A stretch of DNA of 64,000 bases from Aerococcaceae bacterium DSM 111022 (GTDB taxonomy: Bacteria; Bacillota; Bacilli; Lactobacillales; Aerococcaceae): contig JACBXO010000005.1 in NCBI GenBank assembly GCA_015863195.1, forward strand, positions 1-64,000, in the 5' to 3' direction. Both the position numbers and the translations under genes were made by a program. The notes beneath the pieces were generated by a model, which was given only the letters and a program-made list of their open reading frames with translations, was not told the DNA's origin and ran no database searches. Position 1 is the first letter of the stretch. Each line of letters starts with the position of its first letter. Of the stretch, positions 33,243 to 42,260 are shown piece by piece.

Positions 33243-35855
33243 ATGATGACTCAACAAACTGAGTATCAAAAACTTGCTGCGCTTTCAAAAGAGACGTTTG
33301 TCGAGGCATTTAATCTAAATGGTGCAGGTTTGAGTGGTGTAGTGGTTAAAGAAAGACAACAAGAGTATGGCTTGAATAAAATAAAGAAAGCTAAAACAAT
33401 TGATAAAGCTAAAGAATGGTTCACGATATTGGCAACGCCATTAACAATTTTGTTGATTATACTAGCATTGTTCTATTTTATATTTAATTACTTATTAGCG
33501 TCACCGGCAGAAAAAGACTTGTCAGGTGTAATGATAATTTTAATGTTTATTTTTCTAAAAGTGGCTGTGATAATTTTTCAAACTAAACAGTCTAATAAAC
33601 TAATTGGAGAGGCTATGAATCAAACTGAAAATGATGCAGTCGTACTAAGAGATGGTCATTATCAAAAGTTATCCTCAGAAAAAATAGTATATGGAGATAC
33701 GATTCAAATAAACGCTGGAGAGACTGTTCCAGCAGATGTACGTATTATTTCATCAAATAATTTTTCAGTTTCACAAATGCTTCTAACTGGTGAAAGCAAA
33801 AATCAGATTAAAAGCTCTGTTTATATACCAAATGATTTAGAAGATGAAGAAATTGTTGGATTAAATACGTTAGCATTTAAAGGCAGTTATGTTGAAACAG
33901 GGAGTGCTGAAGGTGTTGTTATTGCGACAGGTCAAGCAACTCTTTTGGCTCATAATTTAAAAAGCTTGAATAAGATTGAAGTGACAAATATATTTGATGA
34001 AAAAATGAATGCTTTATCAAAATGGATTTTACAAATCGCTTTGGTCATAGCACCATTAGTTGTTCTGGTTTATGGGATGATGACAGGGTTATGGTATCAA
34101 GCTATAATTTTTGGACTTTCAGTTGTAGTTATTGCTTCGCCTGAGTTTTTTCCGTTCATTATATCAAGTAGTCTGATCAACCAAATGAAACAACTTGGTT
34201 TAGAAGGTGTCAGGGTGAAAAATCGAAGCATCATGACTAATTTAAGCACAGTAAATACTATTGTTGTTGATGGGGCGGATATTTTATCCAAAGAAAACAT
34301 GTCATTAATCAATGTTTTGAATCCGCAAGGAGAAAGCTCTGATATCGTCTTAACTGATGCTTATGTCTATGCTATGTCTGATTCGAGTCTAAATAATTGC
34401 ATGAAACAACAGGTTGTTGCTTTAGCTAAAGAAAAAATAAAACTAGATGAGCTGTCATATGAGAGGATATCTGAACAGTCATTAAAATATGGTCGTGCAG
34501 TGGTTGTAGATACAGGGAATCAAAAGCGAGTAATTATCCAAGGGGAAGCTAAAGAAATCGCCAATCAGTGTAAGTGGTTTGATGTAGAAGGTGAACATTA
34601 TAAACTGTCGAAAGACTGGTTAGACCGCTTCGAAGAATATGTGGATGAATTAAATTATGATGGATTAAGAGTCATCGGTCTAGCCAGTAAAGCAAATGCA
34701 TCACAGGGTAGCGAAATGGTCTTTATGGGTTACTTGGTTTTCTCTATTCCTATTCATCAAGATGTGGCCACTTTCATTGAAGTGAATCAAGACTTGGATT
34801 TAAAGATGAAATTAATTACAGAAGATTCTCGAGTTACCATAAAAAGCAAGATGCGTGAATTGGGGTATGATGCTGTAAAAATTATTACAGGTGACAAATT
34901 AGCTTTGCTTAACAATGCACAGTTAAAGGATATTGTGGCGCGTTATCATATATTTGCCCAAATTGATGCCGAGCAAAAAGTACGTATTATACATGCTTTG
35001 CAGGAAAATGGTGATTCAATCGGTTATTTGTCAGAAGGAGCGAATGATGCGGTAAGTTTGACTAGAGCGGATATTGGTATTACAACTGCGATCGGAACAA
35101 GCACGGCTAGGGAATTTGCAGATGTGGTGATTGAAGAGGAAAATTTACTAGATATAAGTGAATTGATTATTTCTGGACGCCGAGTATTTGTGAATATTAT
35201 GAAGTATATTTTGTCAATTGGAAGTTATTATTTAGGAACTGCTTTAGCTATTTTAGCAGCAAGTTTTTTCTTGCCCTTTGTTCCAATGGAGCCCCAACAA
35301 TTGCTTGTGCTTAATTTGATGACTAGTCTAATTTTTATCGCCCTGTTATGGGACGATGTATCTTTTGAGGATGTGAAAGATACTAAAAGGTGGTCAAACT
35401 CTAGCGTGAAACAATCTATTGTGCGATTTGGTCTGATGCGTTTTATATGTGATGTTTTATTCTTCGTCTTATTAAACTGGTTTATTTTACCAAATGTAAT
35501 GAATGGAACATATCAGACCCTTGATATTAACGGGCAAGCGGCGTTTGAACAACATTTCCGAACGAGTTGGTTTATTATGTCTTTATGGACCCAGACTTAT
35601 GCTTTATATATATTGAACACTTCAAAAGGGAATTTTTTTGGTAAAATGCCGTCACTACAAATGATGTTCATTTCTATATTAGGACTCTTAGTCGGGACTG
35701 TATTAGTTTATTCACCATTTGGTGGATATATCGAACTGATTCCTCTTTCGATGAGGTTTTGGAAATGGATTTTGGTTTTTCTGATTGGTTACTTAGTTGT
35801 TCTCTTGTGTAATAAATATTTTTCATTTAAGGATAAAGAAAAAGACCTGAAATAA
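33243..35855 (+). CDS. Degenerate MgtA-like P-type ATPase (putative pseudoenzyme)
   Basis: An uninterrupted 870-aa frame with full P-type ATPase architecture. It has an N-terminal cation-ATPase motif, TM1-2 (about 60-120), an actuator domain with intact LLTGES (Thr182 region), TM3-4 with SPEFFPF (MgtA-type PEMLP), P/N domains, and six C-terminal helices from about 670. The catalytic motifs are lost. At Asp343 the DKTGTLT box reads DGADILS, so the Asp remains but Lys, both Thr and Gly are gone. The KGA motif reads QGE, TGDN reads TGDK (549-552), and GDGxND reads SEGAND (597-602). Phosphoenzyme formation is therefore improbable. ATG-ATG start follows GAAGGTGG. It may be a sensor, a scaffold or recently inactivated; length and lack of stops argue for retained selection. 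Confidence 0.82.
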   Translation: MMTQQTEYQKLAALSKETFVEAFNLNGAGLSGVVVKERQQEYGLNKIKKAKTIDKAKEWFTILATPLTILLIILALFYFIFNYLLASPAEKDLSGVMIILMFIFLKVAVIIFQTKQSNKLIGEAMNQTENDAVVLRDGHYQKLSSEKIVYGDTIQINAGETVPADVRIISSNNFSVSQMLLTGESKNQIKSSVYIPNDLEDEEIVGLNTLAFKGSYVETGSAEGVVIATGQATLLAHNLKSLNKIEVTNIFDEKMNALSKWILQIALVIAPLVVLVYGMMTGLWYQAIIFGLSVVVIASPEFFPFIISSSLINQMKQLGLEGVRVKNRSIMTNLSTVNTIVVDGADILSKENMSLINVLNPQGESSDIVLTDAYVYAMSDSSLNNCMKQQVVALAKEKIKLDELSYERISEQSLKYGRAVVVDTGNQKRVIIQGEAKEIANQCKWFDVEGEHYKLSKDWLDRFEEYVDELNYDGLRVIGLASKANASQGSEMVFMGYLVFSIPIHQDVATFIEVNQDLDLKMKLITEDSRVTIKSKMRELGYDAVKIITGDKLALLNNAQLKDIVARYHIFAQIDAEQKVRIIHALQENGDSIGYLSEGANDAVSLTRADIGITTAIGTSTAREFADVVIEEENLLDISELIISGRRVFVNIMKYILSIGSYYLGTALAILAASFFLPFVPMEPQQLLVLNLMTSLIFIALLWDDVSFEDVKDTKRWSNSSVKQSIVRFGLMRFICDVLFFVLLNWFILPNVMNGTYQTLDINGQAAFEQHFRTSWFIMSLWTQTYALYILNTSKGNFFGKMPSLQMMFISILGLLVGTVLVYSPFGGYIELIPLSMRFWKWILVFLIGYLVVLLCNKYFSFKDKEKDLK

Positions 35856-35870
35856 TCGGGTCTTTTTTCT
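35837..35870. terminator. Bidirectional terminator, ATPase and hydrolase genes
   Basis: AAAGACC (35841-35847) and GGTCTTT (35859-35865) with T-tracts on both strands. The stem overlaps the ATPase stop codon. Confidence 0.85.
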
Positions 35871-35873
35871 TTA

Positions 35874-36533
35874 TTAAATAAAATCCTGGATTACTGTTTC
35901 TAAGTGAGTTTGATTGATTACATATGAAGTATGGTCTGCATTAGGTTCGATGTACAATTGGCCATTAGGTAGGGTATCGACGATATCTTTATACTGTTCA
36001 GTAGTCAAAACGTCGTCTTCTCCAGCTACTAGTAATGTAGGTATTTTAATCGAAGCCATATCTTCTAGAGGAATAGATGGACCGTTGATCATCAGTTTGA
36101 GTATTCGATTATAGGGTTCTTCTTGGATTAATTGATGGATTTCTTTTTGGTAGTTGGCTTTTATTGTATCAGGGGATAGATTTAAACCAATTGCGATTAA
36201 TTTTTTTAAATAGACAGTTTGTCTGATGGCGAGCAAAGTGCCGATGATTGCTCCGTCACTGAAACCAATGATATTAACTTCGTTTATATTCATTGCTTTT
36301 ATAAAAGCATCCACGTCATTGGTTAGTGCTTCATATGATTCGGGAGTTGGACCAGTGCTTTGTCCATGTCCTCTTGAGTCCAATTGAATGCAAGTGAAAT
36401 TCTCCTGAAGGCGAAAAATAAGTTCATTAAAAATAGTATGGTCTTCGCCATTGCCATGAAGAAATAATAAGACGGGACCACTGCCCGAAATTTGATAAAA
36501 TAACCGGGTATCTGGATTGATTTTAATATACAT
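35874..36533 (-). CDS. Alpha/beta hydrolase
   Basis: A 219-aa serine hydrolase fold. HGNGEDHTIF is the oxyanion loop after the first strand, QLDSRGHGQS follows, the nucleophile elbow is GFSDGA (about 92-97), an Asp lies in VAGEDDVLT and the catalytic His in PNADHTSYV. No signal peptide, so cytosolic. The acyl substrate is unknown. Its 5' flank (36534-36610) carries TTTACN hexamers on the opposite strand that may also influence this gene. Confidence 0.87.
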   Translation of the reverse strand: MYIKINPDTRLFYQISGSGPVLLFLHGNGEDHTIFNELIFRLQENFTCIQLDSRGHGQSTGPTPESYEALTNDVDAFIKAMNINEVNIIGFSDGAIIGTLLAIRQTVYLKKLIAIGLNLSPDTIKANYQKEIHQLIQEEPYNRILKLMINGPSIPLEDMASIKIPTLLVAGEDDVLTTEQYKDIVDTLPNGQLYIEPNADHTSYVINQTHLETVIQDFI

Positions 36534-36550
36534 TTTAAACTCCTAACAAA

Positions 36551-36604
36551 TTTACGTAAAATTTACTTATTTTTAGTAATATATTTACAATGAATTGGTA
36601 TGAT
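36551..36604 (+). promoter_or_regulatory. PhoP-box array and -10 for a small RNA
   Basis: TTTACG (36551), TTTACT (36562), a weak TTAGTA (36573) and TTTACA (36584) recur every 11 bp. The last hexamer is 9 bp before TATGAT (36599-36604), which has an extended TG. The pst promoter in this window has the same hexamer, the same 11-bp period and the same 9-bp gap. No -35 is present, as expected for an activator-dependent promoter. Confidence 0.7.
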
Positions 36605-36609
36605 GTATT

Positions 36610-36718
36610 TGTCGTAATCGACGACATGTTATCTACACTTTGAGAATGGTTATCCCCTGTTCTCTTCCATTGATTGATGGACTTAACGCACCTGAATGCA
36701 AGCCAGGTGCGTTTTTTA
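36610..36718 (+). ncRNA. Candidate phosphate-regulated small RNA
   Basis: About 109 nt from the expected start 6-7 nt after the -10 to the end of an intrinsic terminator. A 5' hairpin GTCG-TAAT-CGAC (36611-36622), a single-stranded block CTACACTTTGAGAATGGTTAT (36634-36654) and a CCAT-ATGG hairpin (36667-36680) precede the terminator. No coding frame with a ribosome-binding site is seen. It runs opposite to both flanking genes, so it cannot be a leader or tail of either. Confidence 0.6.
36686..36718 (+). terminator. Terminator of the candidate small RNA
   Basis: ACGCACCTG (36686-36694) and CAGGTGCGT (36704-36712) are perfect 9-bp arms with a 9-nt loop and six T residues. The opposite strand lacks a T-run, so it works rightward. 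Confidence 0.9.
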
Positions 36719-36756
36719 TTTACTATAAATAAATGAAAAGTGGTTTTTTGAATAAA

Positions 36757-37299
36757 TTATAAATTTTTCTTTGGATGGCGCTCAATTATCTCAGGATTAT
36801 TGGTAAGTGCATCTTTTCCTTTTTCAGTTAAATGGATTCCACGAATAGAAATAAATTCATTTAATTGTTCTTCAGTAAGAGTTTTTTTCACAAGTTCAGT
36901 TAATTCATCTTTTTTTAATTTTGAATAGCCACTTACACCTAATTGTTTAAGAATGGCTTTGATTTCAGTGCCTGAGACATGCTTAAGAGAATTAAGTGCT
37001 GATTCGACGAAAGCATATTTTTGTTCGATTAGCCATTGAAGGCGAGTAGGGGCATCGATGCCGTAATCATATTCGAAATATTTTGGATACCAAGTTTCAT
37101 TAGTGAAAGTGCCTAAATCAATACGCCATAATAGAATAATGTCTCCAGGAAGTAGGTTTTCTGGGGTTCTTTGCATATTACGGATAGGCACACGTGTTAC
37201 TGTGCCTAGTTCTAATTTTTTAAACCATTTAGGGTCTCGGTCGGGGTTAATATATGGATATTCTGGATAGTCATCGTAAATAGATTGATGATTAGTCAT
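36757..37299 (-). CDS. SAP-domain protein of unknown function
   Basis: A 180-aa protein. The N-terminal half (LLPGDIILLWRIDLGTFTNE...YFEYDYGID) is a conserved region seen in Firmicute and phage hypothetical proteins. The second half contains a SAP/LEM-like helical motif (IKAILKQLGVSGYSKLKKDE, then LTELV, about 114-138) expected to bind DNA. It ends with LTEKGKDAL and a basic HPKK tail. ATG 37299 is preferred because GAAAGG is 9 nt upstream; the earlier ATG touches the binding site. Similar proteins occur in prophages, so horizontal origin is possible, but no other phage gene is here. Confidence 0.65.
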   Translation of the reverse strand: MTNHQSIYDDYPEYPYINPDRDPKWFKKLELGTVTRVPIRNMQRTPENLLPGDIILLWRIDLGTFTNETWYPKYFEYDYGIDAPTRLQWLIEQKYAFVESALNSLKHVSGTEIKAILKQLGVSGYSKLKKDELTELVKKTLTEEQLNEFISIRGIHLTEKGKDALTNNPEIIERHPKKNL

Positions 37300-37509
37300 G
37301 AGCGTCATCCTTTCGTATTCTAATGATTTTATGATAGCATGTTTTATATAATTTGTAATCTATGAATACCTATGGTGAATTTAAAATGGCATGATATTTG
37401 AATATTAGAAATGACTAAAGTGCCCATTAAAGCATGTTAACTATTCAATTTGTATTAGTTATGTTAAAATAATCGTAATGTTAATCATTATATCTAAGGA
37501 GAAATCTAG

Positions 37510-38349
37510 ATGAATATGCCACAAAAACATAGCGAGTTTGTAGGTTCAATAAACCAACCATTAGTAACTCATATGTTGCAGTATCGTCAATATCTACCCT
37601 TGCGGAATTATTTGCAAGCATCTTCAAAATTAACCCCTCGACTTGACCGTCTCATCCAATTAGGTGAGGCCATATTACAAAACAATATTGATCAGGTCAA
37701 TCAGTTGGCAGATTCCCTAAATTTACACTATATTACAAAACCAACACGTTTACAGCAACGTGCTTACTTTTATTTAGAGTATATGCAATTGCAGTTTTCG
37801 AGAAAAGAATATGGTGATTATTTTAGAGCACTTTCACCGTTGCTGGTGGATGTTTTACGTTTGGTTATTGAACGTAATATTATGCCACAATTGAATGAAT
37901 TCATTGTGCCAATAGTCAAGGAGAATGATGAAGGTGTCGGTATTTACCGCGGACTGCAATGGAAACAAAGTCGAGTAGAAAGTTCTGATAATATTATTAA
38001 TCAAACTTTCCATAAATACTATGGCGATCGTTTTAATTATGATCACTATGTAAGCTCCAGTCATCTTAATAAAATTATTGATGACCATACAATAGATGAA
38101 GAAATACGTAATTTAACAATTCAAATACGACATGTTGAAAAATTAGTGCGTAATATAGCGGCTCATGAGATAGTTTATATTGATGAGGCTTTTGTTAAAC
38201 ATCGTAGTGGAATGACAATAACTGATTTCAAAAATTGCTTAGAGGTATTAACCAATAAAGCAGGATTAACCAATCAAAAAATTTTGGAAGTCTTTATAGA
38301 TATTAACCAACAAATAATGCAAGAATTAGACTTAGAACAACTTAAATAA
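37510..38349 (+). CDS. Stand-alone Csm6-like HEPN-domain protein
   Basis: A 279-aa protein resembling the C-terminal half of type III-A Csm6. It has a helical region YFLEYMQLQFSRKEYGDYFR (about 85-105), then SPLLVDVLRLVIE, a YVSSSHLNKII segment (about 181-191) and the HEPN ribonuclease motif R-x4-H as RNIAAHEI (Arg214, His219). KHRSGMTITDF follows near the end. The CARF ring-nucleotide-sensing domain of Csm6 is missing. The N-terminal 80 residues are helical and unrecognised. No cas genes or repeats are nearby. TAAGGAG precedes ATG. If folded as HEPN it could be an RNase or a toxin-like protein. Assignment is by motif reading. Confidence 0.65.
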   Translation: MNMPQKHSEFVGSINQPLVTHMLQYRQYLPLRNYLQASSKLTPRLDRLIQLGEAILQNNIDQVNQLADSLNLHYITKPTRLQQRAYFYLEYMQLQFSRKEYGDYFRALSPLLVDVLRLVIERNIMPQLNEFIVPIVKENDEGVGIYRGLQWKQSRVESSDNIINQTFHKYYGDRFNYDHYVSSSHLNKIIDDHTIDEEIRNLTIQIRHVEKLVRNIAAHEIVYIDEAFVKHRSGMTITDFKNCLEVLTNKAGLTNQKILEVFIDINQQIMQELDLEQLK

Positions 38350-38367
38350 CTCAAGGAAGTGAATTTG

Positions 38368-39648
38368 ATGAAAAAATTAATTATTCGTGGTGGAAAACCT
38401 TTAAATGGTGAAATTACAATTAATGGTGCAAAAAACTCTGTCGTGGCTTTAATCCCAGCTGCAGTGTTGGCAGATTCTGAGGTTGTCTTAGAAGGTGTAC
38501 CAGATATTAATGATGTTTATTCATTATTGGAGATTTTAGAAGACTTCAATGTGAAAACACATTTTGAAAATGGCGTTTTAAGAATTGATCCTTCAGAAAT
38601 GGTATCTATACCAATGCCTACTGGTAAAATCCAATCATTAAGAGCGTCATATTACTTTATGGGAGCAACTCTTTCTAAATTTGGTGAAGGAGTTATTGGT
38701 TTACCGGGTGGTTGTTTCTTAGGACCACGCCCAATTGATCAACATATCAAAGCATTTCGTTCTTTAGGAGCAGAAGTGAAAGAAGAGTACGGTGTTGTAA
38801 CGCTTAAGACTGAAGAAGAAGGACTTCAAGGTACACGTATTTATATGGACGTTGTATCAGTCGGAGCAACGATTAATACTATTCTAGGTTCTGTAAAAGC
38901 TAAAGGTCGTACGATCATTGAAAATGCAGCACGTGAACCAGAAATTATTGACGTGGTTACACTATTAAATAAAATGGGCGCTAATATTCGTGGTGCTGGT
39001 ACAAGTGAAATTCGTATTGAAGGTGTAACAGAATTAAAAGGGACAACACACTCGATTATTCCTGACCGTATTGAGGCTGGGACATATATTAGTGCAGCCG
39101 TTGCGATGGGTGAAAAAATACGTATTAATAATGTTATTTATGAGCATATTGAAAGTTTTATTGCGAAGTTAGATGAAATGGGTGCGAAAATGGAAATCGG
39201 TGAAGATTACATTATCGTTCATAAATCAGAAAACTTAAGAATGGTAGACGTTAAAACCCTACCTTACCCAGGTTTTGCAACAGACTTACAACAACCATTT
39301 ACCCCGCTAATGTTAACAACGCATGGTGAAGGAACGATTATTGATACTATTTATCCACAACGTGTGAAACATCTCCCTGAGTTAATTCGTATGGGTGCAA
39401 ATGTGAAAGTGGATGGCGATATTATCCGTATTAAAGGCCCAAGTAAATTAACTGGAGCTCCAGTTAAAGCAAGTGACTTACGTGCGGGTGCATGTTTAGT
39501 AATTGCTGGATTAATCGCTGAGGGAGAAACTGAAATTACAGGCATAGAGAATATTTTACGTGGTTATTCTAATATCGTTTCTAAATTAAGAAATATTGGT
39601 GCCGATATCGAAATGATCGATGATTCGGAGGGAACTGAAACTGAATAA
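38368..39648 (+). CDS. murA: UDP-N-acetylglucosamine 1-carboxyvinyltransferase (MurA/MurZ type)
   Basis: A 426-aa enzyme for the first committed step of peptidoglycan synthesis. [14 protein letters not shown] near the N-terminus holds the catalytic Lys/Asn. The fosfomycin-target Cys116 lies in [19 protein letters not shown], whose C-F/Y-L-G-P-R form is typical of the second Firmicute copy (MurZ). DRIEAGTY and the [11 protein letters not shown] block complete it. ATG 38368 follows AAGGAAG; an in-frame GTG at 38359 lies within that site. Confidence 0.95.
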   Translation: MKKLIIRGGKPLNGEITINGAKNSVVALIPAAVLADSEVVLEGVPDINDVYSLLEILEDFNVKTHFENGVLRIDPSEMVSIPMPTGKIQSLRASYYFMGATLSKFGEGVIGLPGGCFLGPRPIDQHIKAFRSLGAEVKEEYGVVTLKTEEEGLQGTRIYMDVVSVGATINTILGSVKAKGRTIIENAAREPEIIDVVTLLNKMGANIRGAGTSEIRIEGVTELKGTTHSIIPDRIEAGTYISAAVAMGEKIRINNVIYEHIESFIAKLDEMGAKMEIGEDYIIVHKSENLRMVDVKTLPYPGFATDLQQPFTPLMLTTHGEGTIIDTIYPQRVKHLPELIRMGANVKVDGDIIRIKGPSKLTGAPVKASDLRAGACLVIAGLIAEGETEITGIENILRGYSNIVSKLRNIGADIEMIDDSEGTETE

Positions 39649-39658
39649 GGAGAATAAA

Positions 39659-40924
39659 ATGGCAGATGAATTTTCACTTGATAATTTATTAACCAAAGAC
39701 GCGAAAGAATTGTATGCTTTTGCTAATGAACTAAATATTCCAGATTATTCAGGTCTTAGTAAAAAAGAATTGGCACTTGCTATTATGCGAACGCAAGAGG
39801 AAAAACAGGGCTTCTTCACTGTTGAAGGAGTCCTTGATATTGTTAATGACGGGACAATGGGGTTCTTGCGTCCTATTAACTATGCTCCAAGCAATGAAGA
39901 TGTTTATGTTTCAAATTCGCAGATTCGCCGTTTTGGCATGCGTAATGGAGATAAAATATCAGGACCAGCTAGACCGCCTAAAGCGAATGAGCGTTATTAT
40001 GGTTTAATGCAAGTTACAAAAATAAATGGTCGTGATGCTGAGTTAGCAAAATCGCGCGATCATTTTGCTAGTTTAACACCGCTTTATCCTGATACGCGAA
40101 TAAAATTGGAATACACACAAAATTCGATTATTAACCGTATGATTGATATCACGTCACCAGTTGGATTTGGTCAGCGTGGATTAATTGTAGCACCTCCTAA
40201 AGCAGGAAAAACAACAATTCTTAAAGAAATAGCAAATGGCATTGCTCACAATCATCCAGATGCTGAGTTGATTGTGCTTTTAATCGATGAACGTCCTGAG
40301 GAAGTGACAGATATGGAACGAAGTGTCAAAGGAGAAGTAGTATCATCAACATTTGATCAAACGCCTGAAAATCATACACGAATCGCTGAGTTAGTTATTC
40401 AACGTGCGATGCGCTTAGTTGAAGAAGGCCGTGATGTTATTATTTTATTAGATAGTATTACTCGTTTAGCACGTGCTTACAACCTAACAGTTAAACCAAG
40501 TGGTCGTACTTTATCTGGAGGATTAGATCCAGCAAGTTTTTATTTACCTAAACGATTCTTTGGGGCAGCTCGTAATATTGAAAATGGGGGTTCTTTAACC
40601 ATTTTAGCGACAGCGTTAGTTGATACAGGAAGTCGTATGGATGATATGATTTATGAAGAGTTTAAAGGTACAGGTAATATGGAATTACAATTATCAAGAG
40701 AACTTGCAGAACGTCGTATTTTCCCAGCGATTGACATTAAGAAATCAGGTACACGTAAGGAAGAGTTGTTACTTAGCAAAGAAGCAATGAGTAAAATCTG
40801 GAAATTACGTAATATGATGTCAGAGAATAGTCTAGCGTATACTGATCAACTTGTTCGTTTAATGCGTCAAACAGAAGACAATGAACAGTTTTTACAGGAA
40901 TTAGATAACTTAATTCAGAAGTAG
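39659..40924 (+). CDS. rho: Transcription termination factor Rho
   Basis: A 421-aa hexameric RNA helicase. Rho N domain (about 1-45; [11 protein letters not shown]), a cold-shock-like primary RNA-binding domain (about 52-120; [18 protein letters not shown]), Walker [10 protein letters not shown] (about 178-186), Walker [17 protein letters not shown] (about 260-275) and the Q/R-loop regions are present. ATG 39659 follows AAGGAGA directly after the murA stop; a longer frame inside murA is not used. Confidence 0.96.
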   Translation: MADEFSLDNLLTKDAKELYAFANELNIPDYSGLSKKELALAIMRTQEEKQGFFTVEGVLDIVNDGTMGFLRPINYAPSNEDVYVSNSQIRRFGMRNGDKISGPARPPKANERYYGLMQVTKINGRDAELAKSRDHFASLTPLYPDTRIKLEYTQNSIINRMIDITSPVGFGQRGLIVAPPKAGKTTILKEIANGIAHNHPDAELIVLLIDERPEEVTDMERSVKGEVVSSTFDQTPENHTRIAELVIQRAMRLVEEGRDVIILLDSITRLARAYNLTVKPSGRTLSGGLDPASFYLPKRFFGAARNIENGGSLTILATALVDTGSRMDDMIYEEFKGTGNMELQLSRELAERRIFPAIDIKKSGTRKEELLLSKEAMSKIWKLRNMMSENSLAYTDQLVRLMRQTEDNEQFLQELDNLIQK

Positions 40925-40936
40925 GAAGGTGATTAT

Positions 40937-41518
40937 TTGAGTAAATATCAATTAGTACCAGCTAATACAAATTTAAAAGATGTTTTAAAAATTGCTTTAT
41001 TTGCGTTTAAATTTACCTATGCCCAAGAAGAACCCGAGTCGGTAATCGATGGGATCCATGGTGCATCGATGTTAATGGAAATAAGTGAAGACATAGGAGA
41101 TATTACTCAAATTGATGCCTGGTTAGAGTTGCAAGACCAACTAAGTAATTTAGATACCGTTCCCAGCGATTATGTCCCAGCGATGACTTATTTATATACT
41201 GAAACTGAACGGAATATTATTGTAGGAATTGTTAATATCCGCCTTGCTTTGAATGATTACTTAGAACAGTTCGGTGGACATATTGGTTACTCCATTCACC
41301 CTGATTACCGCGGATTTGGCTACGGGCACGCACAGTTAAAAGCGGCTTTAATTCAAGCGAGAGAATTAGGATTAAACCGTGTGTTAATTACATGTGATGA
41401 CGACAATTTAGCGTCTAGTAAAGTAATTGAGGCCCAGGGTGGTGTGTTAGAAAATATAGTAGAGCATCCAGACTATGGTGATATTCGTCGCTATTGGATT
41501 GATCTAGAAACAATATAA
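40937..41518 (+). CDS. GNAT family N-acetyltransferase
   Basis: A 193-aa acetyltransferase. The acetyl-CoA-binding motif is YRGFGYGHAQLKAAL (about 121-135) preceded by the strand GGHIGYSIHP. The late ITCDDDNLASSKVIEAQGG is typical of motif B. Its N-terminal 90 residues are longer than minimal GNATs, similar to a common Lactobacillales group. The start is TTG after GGAAGGTG. Substrate unknown. Confidence 0.85.
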   Translation: MSKYQLVPANTNLKDVLKIALFAFKFTYAQEEPESVIDGIHGASMLMEISEDIGDITQIDAWLELQDQLSNLDTVPSDYVPAMTYLYTETERNIIVGIVNIRLALNDYLEQFGGHIGYSIHPDYRGFGYGHAQLKAALIQARELGLNRVLITCDDDNLASSKVIEAQGGVLENIVEHPDYGDIRRYWIDLETI

Positions 41519-41530
41519 AAGGAGGAGCGT

Positions 41531-41998
41531 ATGGCAAAAGTATCTAAAACCAATGTTATGCGTGTCCTGGAACAGCATAATATTGATTATCGGTCTTATC
41601 AATTTGAGAAAAAAGATCGCTATAGATCGATGACAGAATTACCAGTATTTAAAACATTAGTGACTGTCGGAAAGTCTAAAGAAAATTATGTTTTTGTTGT
41701 TCCTGTTACTTCTGGATTGGATCTAAAAAAAGCTGCGCAAGCAGCTGGTGAAAAGAACATTCAAATGATTAAAGAGAAAGACTTGCTTCCTTTAACTGGT
41801 TATGTTCATGGTGGCTGTTCTCCGATTGGGATGAAGAAAGAGTTAAAGACTTTTATTGATGTCTCAGCTTTAGAGGATGAGACAATGATTATTTCTGCTG
41901 GAAAAGTAGGCGTCTCCGTTGGAATGGACCCCAAAGAAATATCTGAAATAATTCCGGTGCAGTTTGTAGACATCAAGATAGATGAAGAGGTGAAATAA
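41531..41998 (+). CDS. YbaK/EbsC-type aminoacyl-tRNA deacylase
   Basis: A 155-aa trans-editing enzyme of the Cys-tRNA(Pro) deacylase (YbaK/EbsC) group. TLVTVGKSKENYVFVVPV contains the catalytic Lys. GYVHGGCSPIGMKK (about 93-106) is the G-x-S-P-x-G substrate loop, and MIISAGKVGVSVGM closes the fold. GGAGGAG is 4 nt before ATG. Co-oriented with the GNAT gene 12 nt upstream and the YdbC gene downstream. Confidence 0.92.
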   Translation: MAKVSKTNVMRVLEQHNIDYRSYQFEKKDRYRSMTELPVFKTLVTVGKSKENYVFVVPVTSGLDLKKAAQAAGEKNIQMIKEKDLLPLTGYVHGGCSPIGMKKELKTFIDVSALEDETMIISAGKVGVSVGMDPKEISEIIPVQFVDIKIDEEVK

Positions 41999-42220
41999 TT
42001 GTCAGATTTTAAATTTGAAATTACCGAACATTTTGCGCAATTAAATGTCAGCCCCAAAGGATGGTCAAAAGAATTAACACGTGTTTCTTGGAATGAACGT
42101 GAAGCAAAATATGACATCCGTGAATGGAGCCCTGATTATTCAAAAATGGGCAAAGGAATTACCTTTACTGAAGAAGAATTGCGTATTTTACGTGACGCAT
42201 TAAATCAAATGGATTTATAA
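41999..42220 (+). CDS. PC4/YdbC family single-stranded DNA-binding protein
   Basis: A 73-aa protein matching Ydb[23 protein letters not shown] at the N-terminus, then W-N-E-R[13 protein letters not shown] and a C-terminal helix [10 protein letters not shown]. The fold binds single-stranded nucleic acid as a dimer like eukaryotic PC4. The TTG start immediately follows the deacylase stop, with GAGGTG in the deacylase end as binding site. Confidence 0.88.
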   Translation: MSDFKFEITEHFAQLNVSPKGWSKELTRVSWNEREAKYDIREWSPDYSKMGKGITFTEEELRILRDALNQMDL

Positions 42221-42231
42221 TAAAAATATCA

Positions 42232-42260
42232 TTGCATTTAAAAAACAAACATGCTATTAT
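42232..42260 (+). promoter_or_regulatory. Promoter of rpmE2
   Basis: TTGCAT (42232-42237), 17-bp spacer and TATTAT (42255-42260). The leader of about 65 nt contains the hairpin TGCAC-TCA-GTGCA (42270-42282). Confidence 0.8.

Noticed and set aside
36610-36718. Identification of the small RNA as 6S RNA or tmRNA
   Set aside because: It is too short for either, and neither the 6S central bubble nor a tmRNA tag frame could be recognised.
36646-36732. 28-codon frame starting ATG in the candidate small RNA
   Set aside because: It lacks a ribosome-binding site and would read through the terminator stem, so it is probably not translated.
36500-38400. CRISPR array near the Csm6-like protein
   Set aside because: No regularly spaced direct repeats were found around this gene or anywhere else in the window.
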